Assembly (NCBI RefSeq): GCF_003264365.1
Contig: NZ_PYAK01000009.1
Location: forward strand, 124,001 to 188,000
Direction: 5' to 3'
Length of the DNA: 64,000 bases
Source: Micromonospora noduli
GTDB taxonomy: Bacteria; Actinomycetota; Actinomycetes; Mycobacteriales; Micromonosporaceae
Below the pieces are notes generated by a model. The model was not told the origin of the DNA. It did no database searches and saw only the letters and a list, made by a program, of their open reading frames with translations. Below, one piece after another: positions 16,013 to 25,772 of the stretch. Every line of letters begins with the position of its first letter. Positions within the stretch are counted from its first letter, which is position 1. The position numbers and the translations under genes were made by a program.

Positions 16013-17660
16013 TCGTCAAACCTCCGATCTGTCGGAAGCGGGCCCGGCGATGGGCCCGCACCTCCTCGCGGTTGAGACCGGCCAACTCGGCAAGTGCGTC
16101 GACAACCGCCCGATGTACGGCTGACGCGGTCGCCCCGGGATCGGCCGGTGCCCCGCCGGGTGGTTCGGGAACCACCCCGTCGACGATGCCGAGCGCCAGC
16201 AGGTCGCCGGCCTGGAGCTTGAGCTGCGCGGCGGCCTCGTCGGCCCGACCGGAGTCGTTCCAGAGGATCGCGGCGCAGCCTTCCGGGCTGATCACCGAGT
16301 ACGTGGCGTTGGCGAGCATCAGCACCCGGTTGCCGACGCCGAGAGCGAGCGCGCCTCCGCTGCCGCCCTCGCCGGTCACGATGGCGACGACCGGCACCGT
16401 CAGCCCGGCCATCATCCGAATGTTGTCGGCGATGGCGAGGGCCTGCCCGTTCTCCTCCGCCGAGATGCCGTGGTAGGCGCCGGGGGTGTCGATCAGCGTC
16501 ACGATCGGCGTGCCGAGCTTCTCGGCCAGGCGCATCAGCCGGGCCGCCTTGCGATAGCCCGCCGGTGTCGCCATGCCGAAGTTGCGGCTGGCCACCTCGG
16601 CGACCGTGTGGCCCTTCTGGTGGCCGATCACCACTGTGGGCCGGCCGTCGATGAGACCGACGCCGCCGACGATCGCCGGGCAGTCACTCGCCAGCCGGTC
16701 GCCGTGCAGCTCCACGAAACCGTCCACGAAGTGGCCGATGTAGTCGAGTGTGGATGGCCGACCGAGATCGCGGGACAGCGCCACGACCGCCCACGGGTCC
16801 GCCGACTCGGGGGCCGCGGTGGCCCGTACCGGGTAAGGATCCGGCGCGGACCGGTCGGCGCCCGCGAAGGCCAGCAACCGGCCGATGGTCGACCGCAGGT
16901 TCGACCGGGGCACCAGGTCGTCGAGCATGCCGCGGGCGAAAAGGTACTCGGCGGTCTGGAAGCCGGCCGGCAGCGGCTGACGCAGCGTCTGCTGGATGAC
17001 CCTCGGCCCGGCGAAGCCGAGGCGAGCCCCCGGCTCGGCGAGAATGACGTCGCAGAGCGTCGCGAACGATGCCGCGACGCCACCGTAGGTCGGGTCGCTG
17101 ACCAGCGAGATCGTCAGCACCCCAGCCTCGTCGAGGGCCCCGAGCGCCGCGCTCGTCTTGGCCATCTGCATGAGCGACAGCACGCCCTCCTGCATCCGGG
17201 CGCCGCCGGAGGCGCTGACGATCAGCAGCGGCGTACGGGTTTCGAGCGCCAACTCGGCGGCCCGGGTGATCCGCTCGCCGACGCCCGTGCCGAGGCTGCC
17301 GCCGAGGAACCGGAAGTCCATGACCGCCGCGATCAACGGCTGTCCCTCGACAGTGCCCCGGACGCAGACGACCGCCTCGTCGAGCCCGGTGCGCCGGCGG
17401 GCCGCCTCGATCCGTTGCGGGTAGGGCACGGTGTCGACGAACCCGAGCGGATCACCGAAGGCACCGACCGGCGGCAGCTCCTCGACCGAGTCGAGATCGA
17501 AGAGCTGCTCGATCCGCTGGTGTGCGGTGACCTGATCGTGGTGGTCGCACTCCGGGCAGACGCCCAGGTTGCGCTCGACCCGACGCTGGTAGAGCAGCGC
17601 CCGGCAGCCCGGGCAGATCAGCCAGCTCTTGCCGACGGGCATGTTGACGGTGGCGGTCAT
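15999..17660 (-). CDS. accDA: Acetyl-CoA carboxylase carboxyltransferase, fused beta-alpha
   Basis: 553 residues combining AccD-like and AccA-like halves. The N-terminal zinc ribbon has CPGC (about 18-21) and CPEC (about 34-37). The beta half has [11 protein letters not shown] and the alpha half has [21 protein letters not shown] and [12 protein letters not shown], the two oxyanion-hole loops. It transfers CO2 from carboxybiotin to acetyl-CoA. Start overlaps the aromatase stop by 4 nt. A dedicated ACC in a polyketide cluster raises malonyl-CoA supply for chain extension. Confidence 0.94.
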   Translation of the reverse strand: MTATVNMPVGKSWLICPGCRALLYQRRVERNLGVCPECDHHDQVTAHQRIEQLFDLDSVEELPPVGAFGDPLGFVDTVPYPQRIEAARRRTGLDEAVVCVRGTVEGQPLIAAVMDFRFLGGSLGTGVGERITRAAELALETRTPLLIVSASGGARMQEGVLSLMQMAKTSAALGALDEAGVLTISLVSDPTYGGVAASFATLCDVILAEPGARLGFAGPRVIQQTLRQPLPAGFQTAEYLFARGMLDDLVPRSNLRSTIGRLLAFAGADRSAPDPYPVRATAAPESADPWAVVALSRDLGRPSTLDYIGHFVDGFVELHGDRLASDCPAIVGGVGLIDGRPTVVIGHQKGHTVAEVASRNFGMATPAGYRKAARLMRLAEKLGTPIVTLIDTPGAYHGISAEENGQALAIADNIRMMAGLTVPVVAIVTGEGGSGGALALGVGNRVLMLANATYSVISPEGCAAILWNDSGRADEAAAQLKLQAGDLLALGIVDGVVPEPPGGAPADPGATASAVHRAVVDALAELAGLNREEVRAHRRARFRQIGGLTNAGG

Positions 17661-18127
17661 GACTGCCCGCGTTCGGCCGCGGCCTTCTCCACGATCTCCC
17701 GGATGCGTGCCTGCTGCTCACGTGTGGTCCGGTTGAGGTGGGCGGTCATGCCCTCGTCGTCGGCGTGCCCGCCCGGCCGCATCTCGAAGTCCTGTACCCA
17801 CCGCATCCGCACGCCGCCGTCCGGGATCTCGGTGTATTCCCAGAACAGGTTCATGTACTTGAAGGCGCCGGTTTCCAGCCGCCGTGCCCGCACCACCCGG
17901 TCGGTGCGGTCGGGCACCCGCTCGGAGACCCAGCTCCAGATCCGGCCGGCCGGGTCGGGATTCATGGTCAGGCGGAAGACGACGGCCCCGTCGGCGGACG
18001 TCGAGAGCACTTCGGTGCTGGCGTACTCACTGAACAGGGAGGGCCAGTTGGGGATGTCGTTGGTCAGGTCCCAGACGAGGTCGAACGGTGCGTTGATGAC
18101 GACCGCGTTGTCCGTGTGTCCGGCCAT
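17657..18127 (-). CDS. Polyketide aromatase/cyclase, monodomain SRPBCC (TcmN N-terminal type)
   Basis: 156 residues of the START/SRPBCC fold; begins with the characteristic [19 protein letters not shown] and continues with [10 protein letters not shown] and FRLTMNPD. These single-domain ARO/CYC enzymes (TcmN N-terminal half, WhiE-ORFVI) set the first-ring regiochemistry of unreduced poly-beta-ketone chains. In tetracenomycin biosynthesis the domain is fused to an O-methyltransferase; here the matching O-methyltransferase is a separate gene at 18.9-19.9 kb. Gap to the ACP gene is 4 nt. Confidence 0.92.
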   Translation of the reverse strand: MAGHTDNAVVINAPFDLVWDLTNDIPNWPSLFSEYASTEVLSTSADGAVVFRLTMNPDPAGRIWSWVSERVPDRTDRVVRARRLETGAFKYMNLFWEYTEIPDGGVRMRWVQDFEMRPGGHADDEGMTAHLNRTTREQQARIREIVEKAAAERGQS

Positions 18128-18131
18128 GGGG

Positions 18132-18389
18132 TCACCGATCCGCGAGTCGTTGGTTGACGTAGTCGACGGCGAGCCGCGGCGTCTTCATGATCGACACGGC
18201 GTCGTCGGGGATGCGCACCTCGTACTCCTGCTGCACCCGCGCCGCCAGCTCCAACAGCGCGAGCGAGTCGTAGCCGAGGTCGTCGAACGGCGCGTCGAGC
18301 GTCGCCGGATCGGCCCAGTCGGTCTGCTCGACCACACCGGAACTGGTCTCCAGGATCCGACGCAGGTCGTCGAGGGTCAGCTGGCTCAT
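18132..18389 (-). CDS. Type II PKS acyl carrier protein
   Basis: 85 residues with the phosphopantetheine site LGYDSLALLE (S42) in a standard four-helix carrier sequence. It tethers the growing poly-beta-ketone to the KS/CLF. Start chosen at the ATG 18389, after GGGAGGAAAC, and overlapping the cupin stop as ATGA. In the tcm and act clusters the ACP directly follows CLF; here it is displaced about 4.8 kb downstream, between cupin and aromatase, but still in the same operon. Confidence 0.95.
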   Translation of the reverse strand: MSQLTLDDLRRILETSSGVVEQTDWADPATLDAPFDDLGYDSLALLELAARVQQEYEVRIPDDAVSIMKTPRLAVDYVNQRLADR

Positions 18390-18853
18390 GAGTTTCCTCC
18401 CGTCGGTCGTTGCCACCCGTCGCGCACGCCGCCGACCTGCGGCACCGGCGACTCGGGGTGCGGGACCTCCTCGGTGTCGACGTGCCCCAGCTCGGGGCGC
18501 GGCGCGAGCGGGCTGATCTGGAACACGATCAGCGCGGTCTCGCCACCGGCGTTGACGATGCGGTGCCGCTGGCCGCGACGGACCATGAGAGCCTCGTCGG
18601 CAGCGAGCTTGACCTCCGCGCCGTCGACCCGGATCACGACCTCGCCGCGCACCAGATAACAGAACTTGTCCGAGTACGGGTTGTACTGCTCCGCCAGGAA
18701 CTCGCCCGGCTCCAGGCGGACCGTGCCCATGAAGCCCTCCGTCGCGTCGACGGTCTTCGGGCTGAGCAGGATCCGCACCTCGCCGCCGATCCGGTTGATG
18801 CCGGGCACGTCGGTGGCGGCGACCTTCACGATCGGTTGCCGATGCATGATCAT
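18386..18853 (-). CDS. Cupin, TcmJ-type polyketide cyclase/helper
   Basis: 155 residues, a single RmlC-like beta-barrel: LEPGEFLAEQYNPYSDKFCYLVRGEVVIRV and a second motif GQRHRIVNAGG. It resembles TcmJ and related cupins that occur in clusters for decaketide and pentangular polyphenols, where they increase yield of correctly cyclised product. Exact chemistry is unsettled in the family. Overlaps both neighbours by 4 nt. Confidence 0.87.
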   Translation of the reverse strand: MIMHRQPIVKVAATDVPGINRIGGEVRILLSPKTVDATEGFMGTVRLEPGEFLAEQYNPYSDKFCYLVRGEVVIRVDGAEVKLAADEALMVRRGQRHRIVNAGGETALIVFQISPLAPRPELGHVDTEEVPHPESPVPQVGGVRDGWQRPTGGNS

Positions 18854-19857
18854 CCCTTCTCTGCGACGAGCACTCGGAACGGCAGGTCCGTCGGGTGGAC
18901 GGTGGCCGGGCCGAAGCCCGCCGCGGCGAGGGCCCGGTTGTAGGCGGCGACGGAGTGCGACTCCCCCTCGAAGGTCCAGACCAGCATCAGCACCGAGAAG
19001 AGGTACGGCGCCGGGTCCAGTGCCGGCGACTCGTCGCCAGTGGTGAAACCGACGATGACCAGCCGGCCACCCGGCTTGACCACGGAACCGAGCCGTTTCA
19101 CCAGCTCGTGCACCCGCTCCTCGGAGAAGTGGTGGGTGACGTTGGTGAGCAGCGCGACGTCGTAGGGCCCACCGAGATCGGTGGTGAACATGTCACCCGG
19201 CAGGAACGACGCCCGGTCTCGCACGCCGAGCCGCTCGGCGTGCTTCTCCGTCACGGCGAGCACGTTGGGCCAGTCCAGCGAGGTCACCGCCGCCTGCGGG
19301 TTGTGCTGCGCGAGGGTGTAGCCGTAGACGCCGTGGCCGCAGGCGACGTCGAGGATGTCGAGCTCGGCGCGCTCCTTCGTCCACGGCGCGAGCGCCTCGG
19401 CCATCACCTCGGCGGTCGGCTGGGCGACCTTCGTCGCGTACGCCGCGAAGTCCTCCCAGTAGGTGTACTCCGGGGTCTCGGCGTGCACGTCGAGCACGGT
19501 GCCGCCGGCCCGAACGGCGGCGCTGAGGTCGCGCAGCGCGTCCCACTCCCAGTCGCTCGACATCACCTTGACCATGCCGCCCAGGTAGTCGGGACGGGTG
19601 CTGACCAGGTGGTCGGCCGCCGCCGAGGTGAGCGAGAAGTGCTCGCCGGTCCGGTCGGTGAGGCGGATCGCGGTGAGGGCGTCGAGCAGGATGCGCGCGC
19701 CCCGCGGGTGGATACCGAGCTTCGGAGCGAGCCCGCCGGCCGTGGCCGGGCCGGCGGCGAGCGCGTCGAACACGCCCAACTCGACAGCGGTACGCAGCAG
19801 GCTCGTCTTCTTGTATGCCTGCATCATGTCGTTGATGTCGCGGCGGGTCAGCGTCAC
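18850..19857 (-). CDS. SAM-dependent O-methyltransferase (TcmN C-terminal type)
   Basis: 335 residues. An N-terminal winged-helix dimerisation domain (DINDMMQAYKKTSLLRTAVELGVFDAL) is followed by a class I SAM-binding fold with ILDVACGHGVYGY, and LLTNVTHHFSEE at the catalytic-histidine region. Family: plant-type/hydroxyneurosporene O-methyltransferases. It most resembles the methyltransferase half of TcmN by context, as it sits in the same operon as the separate aromatase. Methylates a phenolic hydroxyl of the aromatic polyketide; position not predictable. ATGA overlap with the TcmI-type gene. Confidence 0.9.
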   Translation of the reverse strand: MTLTRRDINDMMQAYKKTSLLRTAVELGVFDALAAGPATAGGLAPKLGIHPRGARILLDALTAIRLTDRTGEHFSLTSAAADHLVSTRPDYLGGMVKVMSSDWEWDALRDLSAAVRAGGTVLDVHAETPEYTYWEDFAAYATKVAQPTAEVMAEALAPWTKERAELDILDVACGHGVYGYTLAQHNPQAAVTSLDWPNVLAVTEKHAERLGVRDRASFLPGDMFTTDLGGPYDVALLTNVTHHFSEERVHELVKRLGSVVKPGGRLVIVGFTTGDESPALDPAPYLFSVLMLVWTFEGESHSVAAYNRALAAAGFGPATVHPTDLPFRVLVAEKG

Positions 19858-20195
19858 GTGATGCTCCCTGTCTCGGGGCTCCAGGTGTAGAAGGGCGTGG
19901 CCTTCGAGTCCTGCAACTCGGTCATGCTGTCCGGCGCGTAGCGCTGCAGGTAGGCCGAGAGGCGCCGGTTGACCTCCTGGAAGTCCGCGCGGGCTCGGGC
20001 CGCGAGGAGCTTGTCGAAGACGTCGGTGTCGGCTTCGAGCAGGTGCATGTAGAGGTCCTGGTACTGGAAGAGCGTGCGCCGCGAGATGCCGACGACGTAG
20101 GGCATGTCGCCCTTGTCGTGCTCGGCGAAGAGCTCGGCGACCGCGTCGGCGTGACCGGGGGCCATCCGCATGACCATGAGGGCGCGGTAGGACAT
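19854..20195 (-). CDS. TcmI-family polyketide cyclase
   Basis: 113 residues, opening MSYRALMVMRMAPGHADAVA, a ferredoxin-like dimeric alpha+beta barrel fold typical of TcmI. TcmI closes the last ring of the tetracenomycin skeleton (Tcm F2 to F1). Contains the family's YVVGISRRTLFQYQDLY and HLLEAD segments. Start at 20195 is chosen because this is where family similarity begins; it lies 4 nt after the FAD monooxygenase stop. Confidence 0.93.
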   Translation of the reverse strand: MSYRALMVMRMAPGHADAVAELFAEHDKGDMPYVVGISRRTLFQYQDLYMHLLEADTDVFDKLLAARARADFQEVNRRLSAYLQRYAPDSMTELQDSKATPFYTWSPETGSIT

Positions 20196-20199
20196 GTGC

Positions 20200-21822
20200 T
20201 CACGCTCCCCGCAGGATCGTGGCCAGGGCGGCGGCCAGGGTCTGCGCCTGGTCGTCGACCGGGCCGGCGCTGCGCCAGGCGACGATGCCGTCGGGGCGTA
20301 CCAGCAGCGCCCCGCCGGGGCCGACGCCACAGCTCGCGAGCCACGAGCCGTCGTCGGCGAGGTCACCGTCGGGGCCGGCGGTCAGCGCCTTGATCGGAAG
20401 CCCGGTCTCCGCGGAGACCGCCTCGGCGGCCGCGACCCAGGCGTCGTCGCCGGGGGCCGTGGCCAGCGTCCAGCCCTCGGTCAGCACGTCGATCGTGGAG
20501 ACCCGCGCGCCGTCGTGGTCGACCCAGCCGTGCGGGGCACGCGACCCGGGTTGACCGGTGAAGGTCAGCTCGCGGGGCAGCAGCTCGGTGTCGGCGGGCG
20601 CGCCGACGATCGCGTTGGAGGTGTACCGGTAGCCCATCGTCACGATGACGAAGTCCCGGTAGGCGGCCTTGTCCTCGTCGGCGAGCTGACCCCGGGTGCG
20701 GAAGAGCATCCATGCCTGGTCGGCGGTCGCCGCGCCGACCGGACGACGCTCGGCTTCGTAGGAGTCGAGCAGGCTCTCGTCGGCCCGCCCCGCAAGGACG
20801 TCGGCGAGCTTCCACGCCAGGTTGTGCGCGTCCTGGATGCCGGCGTTGACGCCGAAGCCGCCGGCCGGCGGGTGGGCGTGACAGGCGTCGCCGGCGAGGA
20901 AGACCCGCCCTGACTGGTACGCGTCGGCGACCATGTGCCGTGCGTCCCAGGGCTGGGCCGACTCGACCTCTACCTCCAGCTCGGGGTCGCCGGCCGCGAT
21001 CCGGGCCAGTTCGACGCAGCGTTCCGGGGTGAAGTCGGCCGGCGACTGCCCCCGCTCGGGGTAGTAGTTGACGCCGAACATCCACCGCCCCGGCTCGATG
21101 AAGAGCAGCAGCCCCTGGGCCAGTTGGTTCATCAGGTAGATCAGCGTGAACCGGGGTGCCGACTCGGGCAGGTCGACCTTGGCGCGGAAGATGATGCTGA
21201 CGAAGTTCCCGGCGACGCCGTTGCTGCGGTCTCCGATCTCAAGCATGTTCCGGACAGGGCTCTTCACGCCGTCGGCCGCGACGACGTAGCGCGCCCGGAT
21301 GGTGCGTGTCGTGCCGTTGTCGTTGACGGTCGCGGTCACCCCGTCCTGGTCCTGGGTCAGCCCGACCAGCTCGTTCTGGAAGCGGATCTCCGCGCCCGCC
21401 TCGACGGCGGCGTCGTGGAGCAGCGGCTCGTAGTGGTCCTGGCCGCACCAGATCGGCCAGCTCGGCGTGAACTTGTCGTAGTCGACGTCGTGCGCCTCCA
21501 TGACGAAGGACTTGTGGAGGTCGGCCAGGGACTGGGCGCCGAGCATGACCAGTGGCGTGGCGCGGCCGGCGCGGACGAGGTCGAGTTCGGCGCCCGGCCC
21601 GACGATCTTCATGCCGGCCTGCTGCACGGCCGGTTCCAGGCCGACGGTGCGGAAGATCTCCACAGTGCGGGCGTGCAGACCTGTCGCGCGGGGGATCGTC
21701 GACAGCCGGGGCCGACGTTCGACCAGGATCGGCCGGATCCCCTTGCGGGCCAGGAAGAGCGCGGTCGACAGGCCGACCGGGCCGCCGCCGACGATCAGGA
21801 CGTCGGTGCTTCCGTCAGACAT
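20200..21822 (-). CDS. FAD-dependent aromatic polyketide hydroxylase (TcmG/ElmG-like)
   Basis: 540 residues. Group A flavoprotein monooxygenase: ADP-binding GGGPVGLSTALFLAR (about 12-26), mid-chain DG motif VVAADGVKSPVR, and the flavin-binding LAGDACHAHPPAGGFGVN. C-terminal thioredoxin-like domain. In tetracenomycin and elloramycin, TcmG/ElmG add three hydroxyls to the naphthacenequinone. Its position between TcmH-type and TcmI-type genes strongly supports the same role. Other polyketide hydroxylases (PgaE, MtmOII) share the fold, so the exact reaction is inferred. Confidence 0.92.
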   Translation of the reverse strand: MSDGSTDVLIVGGGPVGLSTALFLARKGIRPILVERRPRLSTIPRATGLHARTVEIFRTVGLEPAVQQAGMKIVGPGAELDLVRAGRATPLVMLGAQSLADLHKSFVMEAHDVDYDKFTPSWPIWCGQDHYEPLLHDAAVEAGAEIRFQNELVGLTQDQDGVTATVNDNGTTRTIRARYVVAADGVKSPVRNMLEIGDRSNGVAGNFVSIIFRAKVDLPESAPRFTLIYLMNQLAQGLLLFIEPGRWMFGVNYYPERGQSPADFTPERCVELARIAAGDPELEVEVESAQPWDARHMVADAYQSGRVFLAGDACHAHPPAGGFGVNAGIQDAHNLAWKLADVLAGRADESLLDSYEAERRPVGAATADQAWMLFRTRGQLADEDKAAYRDFVIVTMGYRYTSNAIVGAPADTELLPRELTFTGQPGSRAPHGWVDHDGARVSTIDVLTEGWTLATAPGDDAWVAAAEAVSAETGLPIKALTAGPDGDLADDGSWLASCGVGPGGALLVRPDGIVAWRSAGPVDDQAQTLAAALATILRGA

Positions 21823-22141
21823 GAGCGTCCTCCGTGTAGACGACTTTGTAGAGGTGGCGTTCCGGCGTGGCGATCGCGCGTACCTCGCCGAAGTGGGGGT
21901 GGACCTCGGGGTTCTGGAGCATCGCGGTGAAGTGCTCTTCGCTCTTCCACTGCGCGTAGTTGACGACCCGGGTCCCGTCGAGGCTGGCGTGGATGTTCGC
22001 CGACACGAACCCGTCGACCTTGGACATCACCGCGTCGGTCGCCTCGATCAGGATGTCGACGAGCTTCTGCTGGTTGGCCGGCTCGACGGTGAAGATGTTG
22101 ACCATCGTCACGACCGGCTGGTCGATGCCGATGTGTGCCAT
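21815..22141 (-). CDS. Antibiotic biosynthesis monooxygenase (TcmH-like)
   Basis: 108 residues, ABM fold: VTMVNIFTVEPANQQKLVDIL, FVSANIHASLDGTRVVNYAQW, LYKVVYTEDA. TcmH is a cofactor-free anthrone oxygenase that turns Tcm F1 into the naphthacenequinone Tcm D3. The 8-nt overlap with the FAD monooxygenase start indicates translational coupling. The quinone-forming role is inferred from family and neighbours. Confidence 0.93.
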   Translation of the reverse strand: MAHIGIDQPVVTMVNIFTVEPANQQKLVDILIEATDAVMSKVDGFVSANIHASLDGTRVVNYAQWKSEEHFTAMLQNPEVHPHFGEVRAIATPERHLYKVVYTEDAHV

Positions 22142-22156
22142 TGCGGGCTTCCTTTC

Positions 22157-23215
22157 CTAGATCGGACGCGCTTCGAGCAGGGCCCAGCCGCGGGATGCGG
22201 GGGTGTTGACCAGCTCGAAACCGGACGCGGTGAACAGCGCCTGCCATTCCCGGAGGTCGCGCTCCTTGCCGCCGAAGAGCACCAGCATGTCGATGTCGAT
22301 GATCTTGGCGTGGTCCCACTGGTTGCGCGGCGGCACGATCTGGTCGATCGCGATGAGGCGGGAGTCGGCGTCGCCGATCGCCGCGCGGATCCGACGCAGC
22401 AGCGTGACGCAGGTGTCGTCCGGCCAGTTGTGGACGATCGACTTCAGGATGTACGCGTCGGCACCGGCCGGCAGTTCGTCGGTGAAGAAGTCGCCGCCCC
22501 GCACCTCGACCCGCTCGGTGACACCGTGCTCCTTGAGCAGCGGTTCTGCGTCGGCCACCACCTCGGGCAGGTCGAAGAGAATACCTGTGCCCTCGGGGTG
22601 ACGCTGGAGCATCTTGGCCAGGAAGTAGCCGTTGCTGCCGCCGATGTCGGCGATCCGGCCGAACCGCTCGGGCGCCAACTCCGCCGCGAACCGGTCGGCG
22701 AGCCGCCGGCTCCAGTGGGCCATGAAGCCCTCGAAGAACCGGTTGGCCTCCGGGTGGGCCTGGAGGTAGTCGTAGAAGCCCATGCCGAAAACCTTGTTGA
22801 AGGCCGGCTCGCCGGTGCGGACGCTGTGCAGGATCTCCGCGTACGGGAGGCGGTTGAAGTCGGCCCCACTGAACTGCACCATCGGCCGCAGCCCGCCGAT
22901 CCGGGCCGACGTCAGCCCCTCACCGAGCGGGGTCAGCGCGAACGACCCGTCCTCCTGCTCGTCGAAGATGCCGACAGCGGAGGCCGCGCGCAGGATCCGC
23001 CGCAGCGCGTCCTCGTGCGACTCGGTCGCCGCCGCCAGTTGGGCGACCGGCACCGGTCCGTCGACGAGCAGGTCGGCGACGCCGAGCTCGGTGACCACGT
23101 AGATCACGTTGGCGATCTGTTTGGCGCTTCCCAGCACCGCGATCTGCCGTTCACGCAGGTCAAGTGCCTGCTGCTCGTCGAAGTTCGCGACGGCGGCGAG
23201 GCTGGCGTCGGTCAT
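22157..23215 (-). CDS. SAM-dependent O-methyltransferase (TcmO-like)
   Basis: 352 residues. N-terminal dimerisation domain with VIYVVTELGVADLLVDGPV; SAM-binding motif IADIGGSNGYFLAKML; catalytic region KSIVHNWPDD and the conserved LPEVV/GGDFF segments of caffeate/acetylserotonin-type O-methyltransferases. TcmO and ElmO are close functional precedents. The ATG at 23215 overlaps the CLF stop as ATGA, so it is co-translated with the minimal PKS. Substrate hydroxyl not predictable. Confidence 0.92.
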   Translation of the reverse strand: MTDASLAAVANFDEQQALDLRERQIAVLGSAKQIANVIYVVTELGVADLLVDGPVPVAQLAAATESHEDALRRILRAASAVGIFDEQEDGSFALTPLGEGLTSARIGGLRPMVQFSGADFNRLPYAEILHSVRTGEPAFNKVFGMGFYDYLQAHPEANRFFEGFMAHWSRRLADRFAAELAPERFGRIADIGGSNGYFLAKMLQRHPEGTGILFDLPEVVADAEPLLKEHGVTERVEVRGGDFFTDELPAGADAYILKSIVHNWPDDTCVTLLRRIRAAIGDADSRLIAIDQIVPPRNQWDHAKIIDIDMLVLFGGKERDLREWQALFTASGFELVNTPASRGWALLEARPI

Positions 23216-24432
23216 CGTCCATTCCTTTCGTCGGTCACGACCATGGCCGCGTTGAACCCGCCGTAGCCCCTGGCGAGGACGAGCGCCGCGCGTACGGGTG
23301 TCTCCCGCGCGACGTCGCGCACCAGGTCGAGGTGCAGGCCCTCGGCCGGCTGGCGGATGTTGGTGGTGGGCGGGATGACTCCGTGCCGGATCGACAGCAG
23401 CGCGGAGACGAGGTCGAGCGCCGCCCCGCCCGAGTAGAGCCGGCCGGTCATCGTCTTGGGCGCGGTCACCGGCACCCCACGTGGGCCGAAGACCGCGGTG
23501 ATCGCCTCGGCCTCGACGCGGTCGAGCTCGGCGACACCGGCGCCGTCGGCGAAGACGACGTCGATGTCGGCCGGTGTGAGACCGGCGTCGGCCACTGCCA
23601 TCTCGGCCGCCCGACGCAGTCCCGGTGGGCGGCCGGAGCCGGGCCGTGGGTCGAACGTCGCGCCGTATCCGGCGATCACCCCGTAGACGGCGGCCCCGCG
23701 CCGGGCAGCGGCTTGTTCGTCCTCCAGCACGAGGATCGCCCCGCCCTCGCCCGGCACGTAACCCGACGCGTTGGCGTCGAACGGCAGGAACGCCGTGGCC
23801 GGATCGCGCCCCGTGCTGAGGAGGCCGTTGGCGAGCTGGGCCGTCCAGCCCCACGGGCAGAGCGACGCGTCGACACCGCCGGTCATCACGAGCTGCACGC
23901 CCTTGCGCACCTGGCGCCGGGCCTGTGCCACCGCGTCGAGCCCACCCGCCTGCTCGGTGACGAGCACCCCGGTCGGCCCACGCATCCCGTGGCGGATCGA
24001 GATCTGGCCGGTGTTGACTGCGTAGAACCACGCGAACGACTGGTAGGCGCTGACGTGCTCGGAACCCTTGCTCCAGAGCTTCTCCAGCTCACGGTGGCCG
24101 AACTCGAAGCCGCCCGACGCGCTGGCCGTGACGACACCCATGCCGAACTCGGGCAGCGCCGACGGGTCGACCGACGCATCGGCCAGCGCCCACTGCGCCG
24201 CCGTCAGCGACAGCCGGGTCATGTGGTCGGTCTGCGCCATCAGCCGGCTCGGGATGTGATCGGCCGCCTCGTATCCGGGAACCTCGCCGGCCAACTGGGC
24301 GGGGTAACCCGAGGGGTCGAAACGGCTGATCGGCCCGATGCCACCCACCCCGGCGACGGTGGCCGCCCAGAAGGCGTCGCGGCCCAACCCGTTGGGCGCT
24401 GCCACCCCGACCCCGGTGACGACAGTGGTCAT
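23212..24432 (-). CDS. Type II PKS chain-length factor (KS-beta)
   Basis: 406 residues, thiolase-fold partner of KS-alpha. The active-site cysteine is replaced by glutamine in [10 protein letters not shown] (Q161), the hallmark of CLF. It sets chain length and decarboxylates malonyl-ACP for initiation. Overlaps KS-alpha by 4 nt (ATGA). No KSIII, acyltransferase or starter-unit gene is present, so an acetate-primed chain, plausibly a decaketide as in tcm, is inferred; chain length should be checked by CLF phylogeny. Confidence 0.97.
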   Translation of the reverse strand: MTTVVTGVGVAAPNGLGRDAFWAATVAGVGGIGPISRFDPSGYPAQLAGEVPGYEAADHIPSRLMAQTDHMTRLSLTAAQWALADASVDPSALPEFGMGVVTASASGGFEFGHRELEKLWSKGSEHVSAYQSFAWFYAVNTGQISIRHGMRGPTGVLVTEQAGGLDAVAQARRQVRKGVQLVMTGGVDASLCPWGWTAQLANGLLSTGRDPATAFLPFDANASGYVPGEGGAILVLEDEQAAARRGAAVYGVIAGYGATFDPRPGSGRPPGLRRAAEMAVADAGLTPADIDVVFADGAGVAELDRVEAEAITAVFGPRGVPVTAPKTMTGRLYSGGAALDLVSALLSIRHGVIPPTTNIRQPAEGLHLDLVRDVARETPVRAALVLARGYGGFNAAMVVTDERNGR

Positions 24433-25691
24433 GCCACACGCGCCAGGAGCATCGCGCTCTGGAAGCCGCCGAACCCGCTACCCACGCTCAACACCACGTC
24501 GGTCTGCTGCTCACGGGCGGTGAGCGGCACGTAGTCGAGGTCGCACTCCGGGTCGCGTTCGTGCAGGTTGGCCGTCGGTGGCACCGCCCCGTGCTTGATC
24601 GCCAGGGCCGACGCCGCGATCTCGATCGAGCCGATGGCGCCGAGCGAGTGGCCGATCATCGACTTGATCGAGCTGACCGGGGTGCGGTACGCGTGATCGC
24701 CGAGGCTCCGCTTGAACGCCGCCGTCTCGTGCCTGTCGTTCTGCTTCGTACCTGAGCCGTGCGCGTTGATGTAGTCGACGGCGTCGCCGGGCAGCCGGGC
24801 ATCGGCGAGCGCGACGCGGATCGCCTCGGCCATCTCCCGCCCGTCGGGCCGCAGGCCGGTCATGTGGAAGGCGTTGGAGCGCGAGGCGAACCCGACCAGC
24901 TCGGCGTAGATCTGGGCACCTCGCCGGCGGGCGTGCTCGAGCTCTTCGAGGACGAACATCGCCGAACCCTCGCCGAGAACGAACCCGTCGCGACTGTTGT
25001 CGAACGGCCGCGAGGCGTGCGTCGGGTCGTCGTTGCGGGCCGTGGTCGCCTTGATCGCGTCGAAGCAGGCCACAGTGATCGGTGAGATCGGGGCGTCGGT
25101 CGCGCCGGCGATCATCACGTCGGCCGAGCCCTCCCGGATCAGCTCCCGGGCGTGGCCGACCGAGTCGAGGCCCGACGTGCAGCCGGTGGAGACCACCGTC
25201 GCCGGACCTTCCGCCCCGACCGACCACGCCACCTCACGGGCGAACGAGCTCGGCACCAGATAGTCGTAGAGGTGCGGGGTGGCGTACCGGTGGTCGGTCA
25301 GCCATTTCCGGCCGCCGTCGCTGACCACGACGTACTCCTCTTCGAGGCTCATCGTGGCCCCGACCGCCGTGCCGACGCTGACGCCGACCCGGGTCGGGTC
25401 GGCGACCTCGAAGCCGCTGTCTGCCAGCGCCTCCCGGGTGCAGACCACGGCCATCTGGGCCGCCCGGTCCATCCGGCGGACCTCCTGCGGCGACAGGCCC
25501 TCGGCGACCGGGTCGAAGTCGGCCTCCGCGGCCACCCGCGACCGGAAGGGGGTGGCGTCGAAGAACGACAGGGTACGGGTGGCCGTGCGGCCAGCGGTCA
25601 ACAGTTCCCAGAACGCCTTGGTGCCCAGTCCACCGGGGGCGATGACGCCAATCCCGGTGATGACCACCCGACGGTCGGATGTGCTCGTCAT
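24429..25691 (-). CDS. Type II PKS ketosynthase alpha
   Basis: 420 residues with the complete catalytic set: nucleophile C171 in [11 protein letters not shown]311 in [11 protein letters not shown] and H348 in IGHSLGA. It condenses malonyl units on the ACP together with CLF. First gene of a 14-gene operon ending with the peroxidase at 12.6 kb. ATG preceded by AGGAGG. The 81-bp upstream region has a SARP operator and a matching -10, so transcription probably depends on the adjacent SARP. Confidence 0.98.
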   Translation of the reverse strand: MTSTSDRRVVITGIGVIAPGGLGTKAFWELLTAGRTATRTLSFFDATPFRSRVAAEADFDPVAEGLSPQEVRRMDRAAQMAVVCTREALADSGFEVADPTRVGVSVGTAVGATMSLEEEYVVVSDGGRKWLTDHRYATPHLYDYLVPSSFAREVAWSVGAEGPATVVSTGCTSGLDSVGHARELIREGSADVMIAGATDAPISPITVACFDAIKATTARNDDPTHASRPFDNSRDGFVLGEGSAMFVLEELEHARRRGAQIYAELVGFASRSNAFHMTGLRPDGREMAEAIRVALADARLPGDAVDYINAHGSGTKQNDRHETAAFKRSLGDHAYRTPVSSIKSMIGHSLGAIGSIEIAASALAIKHGAVPPTANLHERDPECDLDYVPLTAREQQTDVVLSVGSGFGGFQSAMLLARVA

Positions 25692-25722
25692 GGAAGACCT
25701 CCTGGCCGCGATGTCCGTGTGA

Positions 25723-25728
25723 AAGCTA
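25723..25728 (-). promoter_or_regulatory. -10 element of the PKS operon promoter
   Basis: TAGCTT on the minus strand, exactly 8 nt after the last SARP heptamer. That is the spacing seen in SARP-activated promoters, where the repeat replaces a -35 element. Confidence 0.6.
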
Positions 25729-25736
25729 GGGACGGC

Positions 25737-25765
25737 CGGTCGAACGGCGCTGGAGCGTCGGTCGA
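25737..25765 (-). promoter_or_regulatory. SARP operator: three heptamers in 11-bp phase
   Basis: On the minus strand TCGACCG (25765-25759), TCCAGCG (25754-25748) and TCGACCG (25743-25737) repeat every 11 bp with 4-nt spacers; the outer two are identical and the middle one matches 5 of 7. It lies between the SARP stop and the KS-alpha start and fits the TCGAnnn direct repeats bound by ActII-ORF4/DnrI-type SARPs. Confidence 0.72.
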
Positions 25766-25772
25766 GGGCCTG

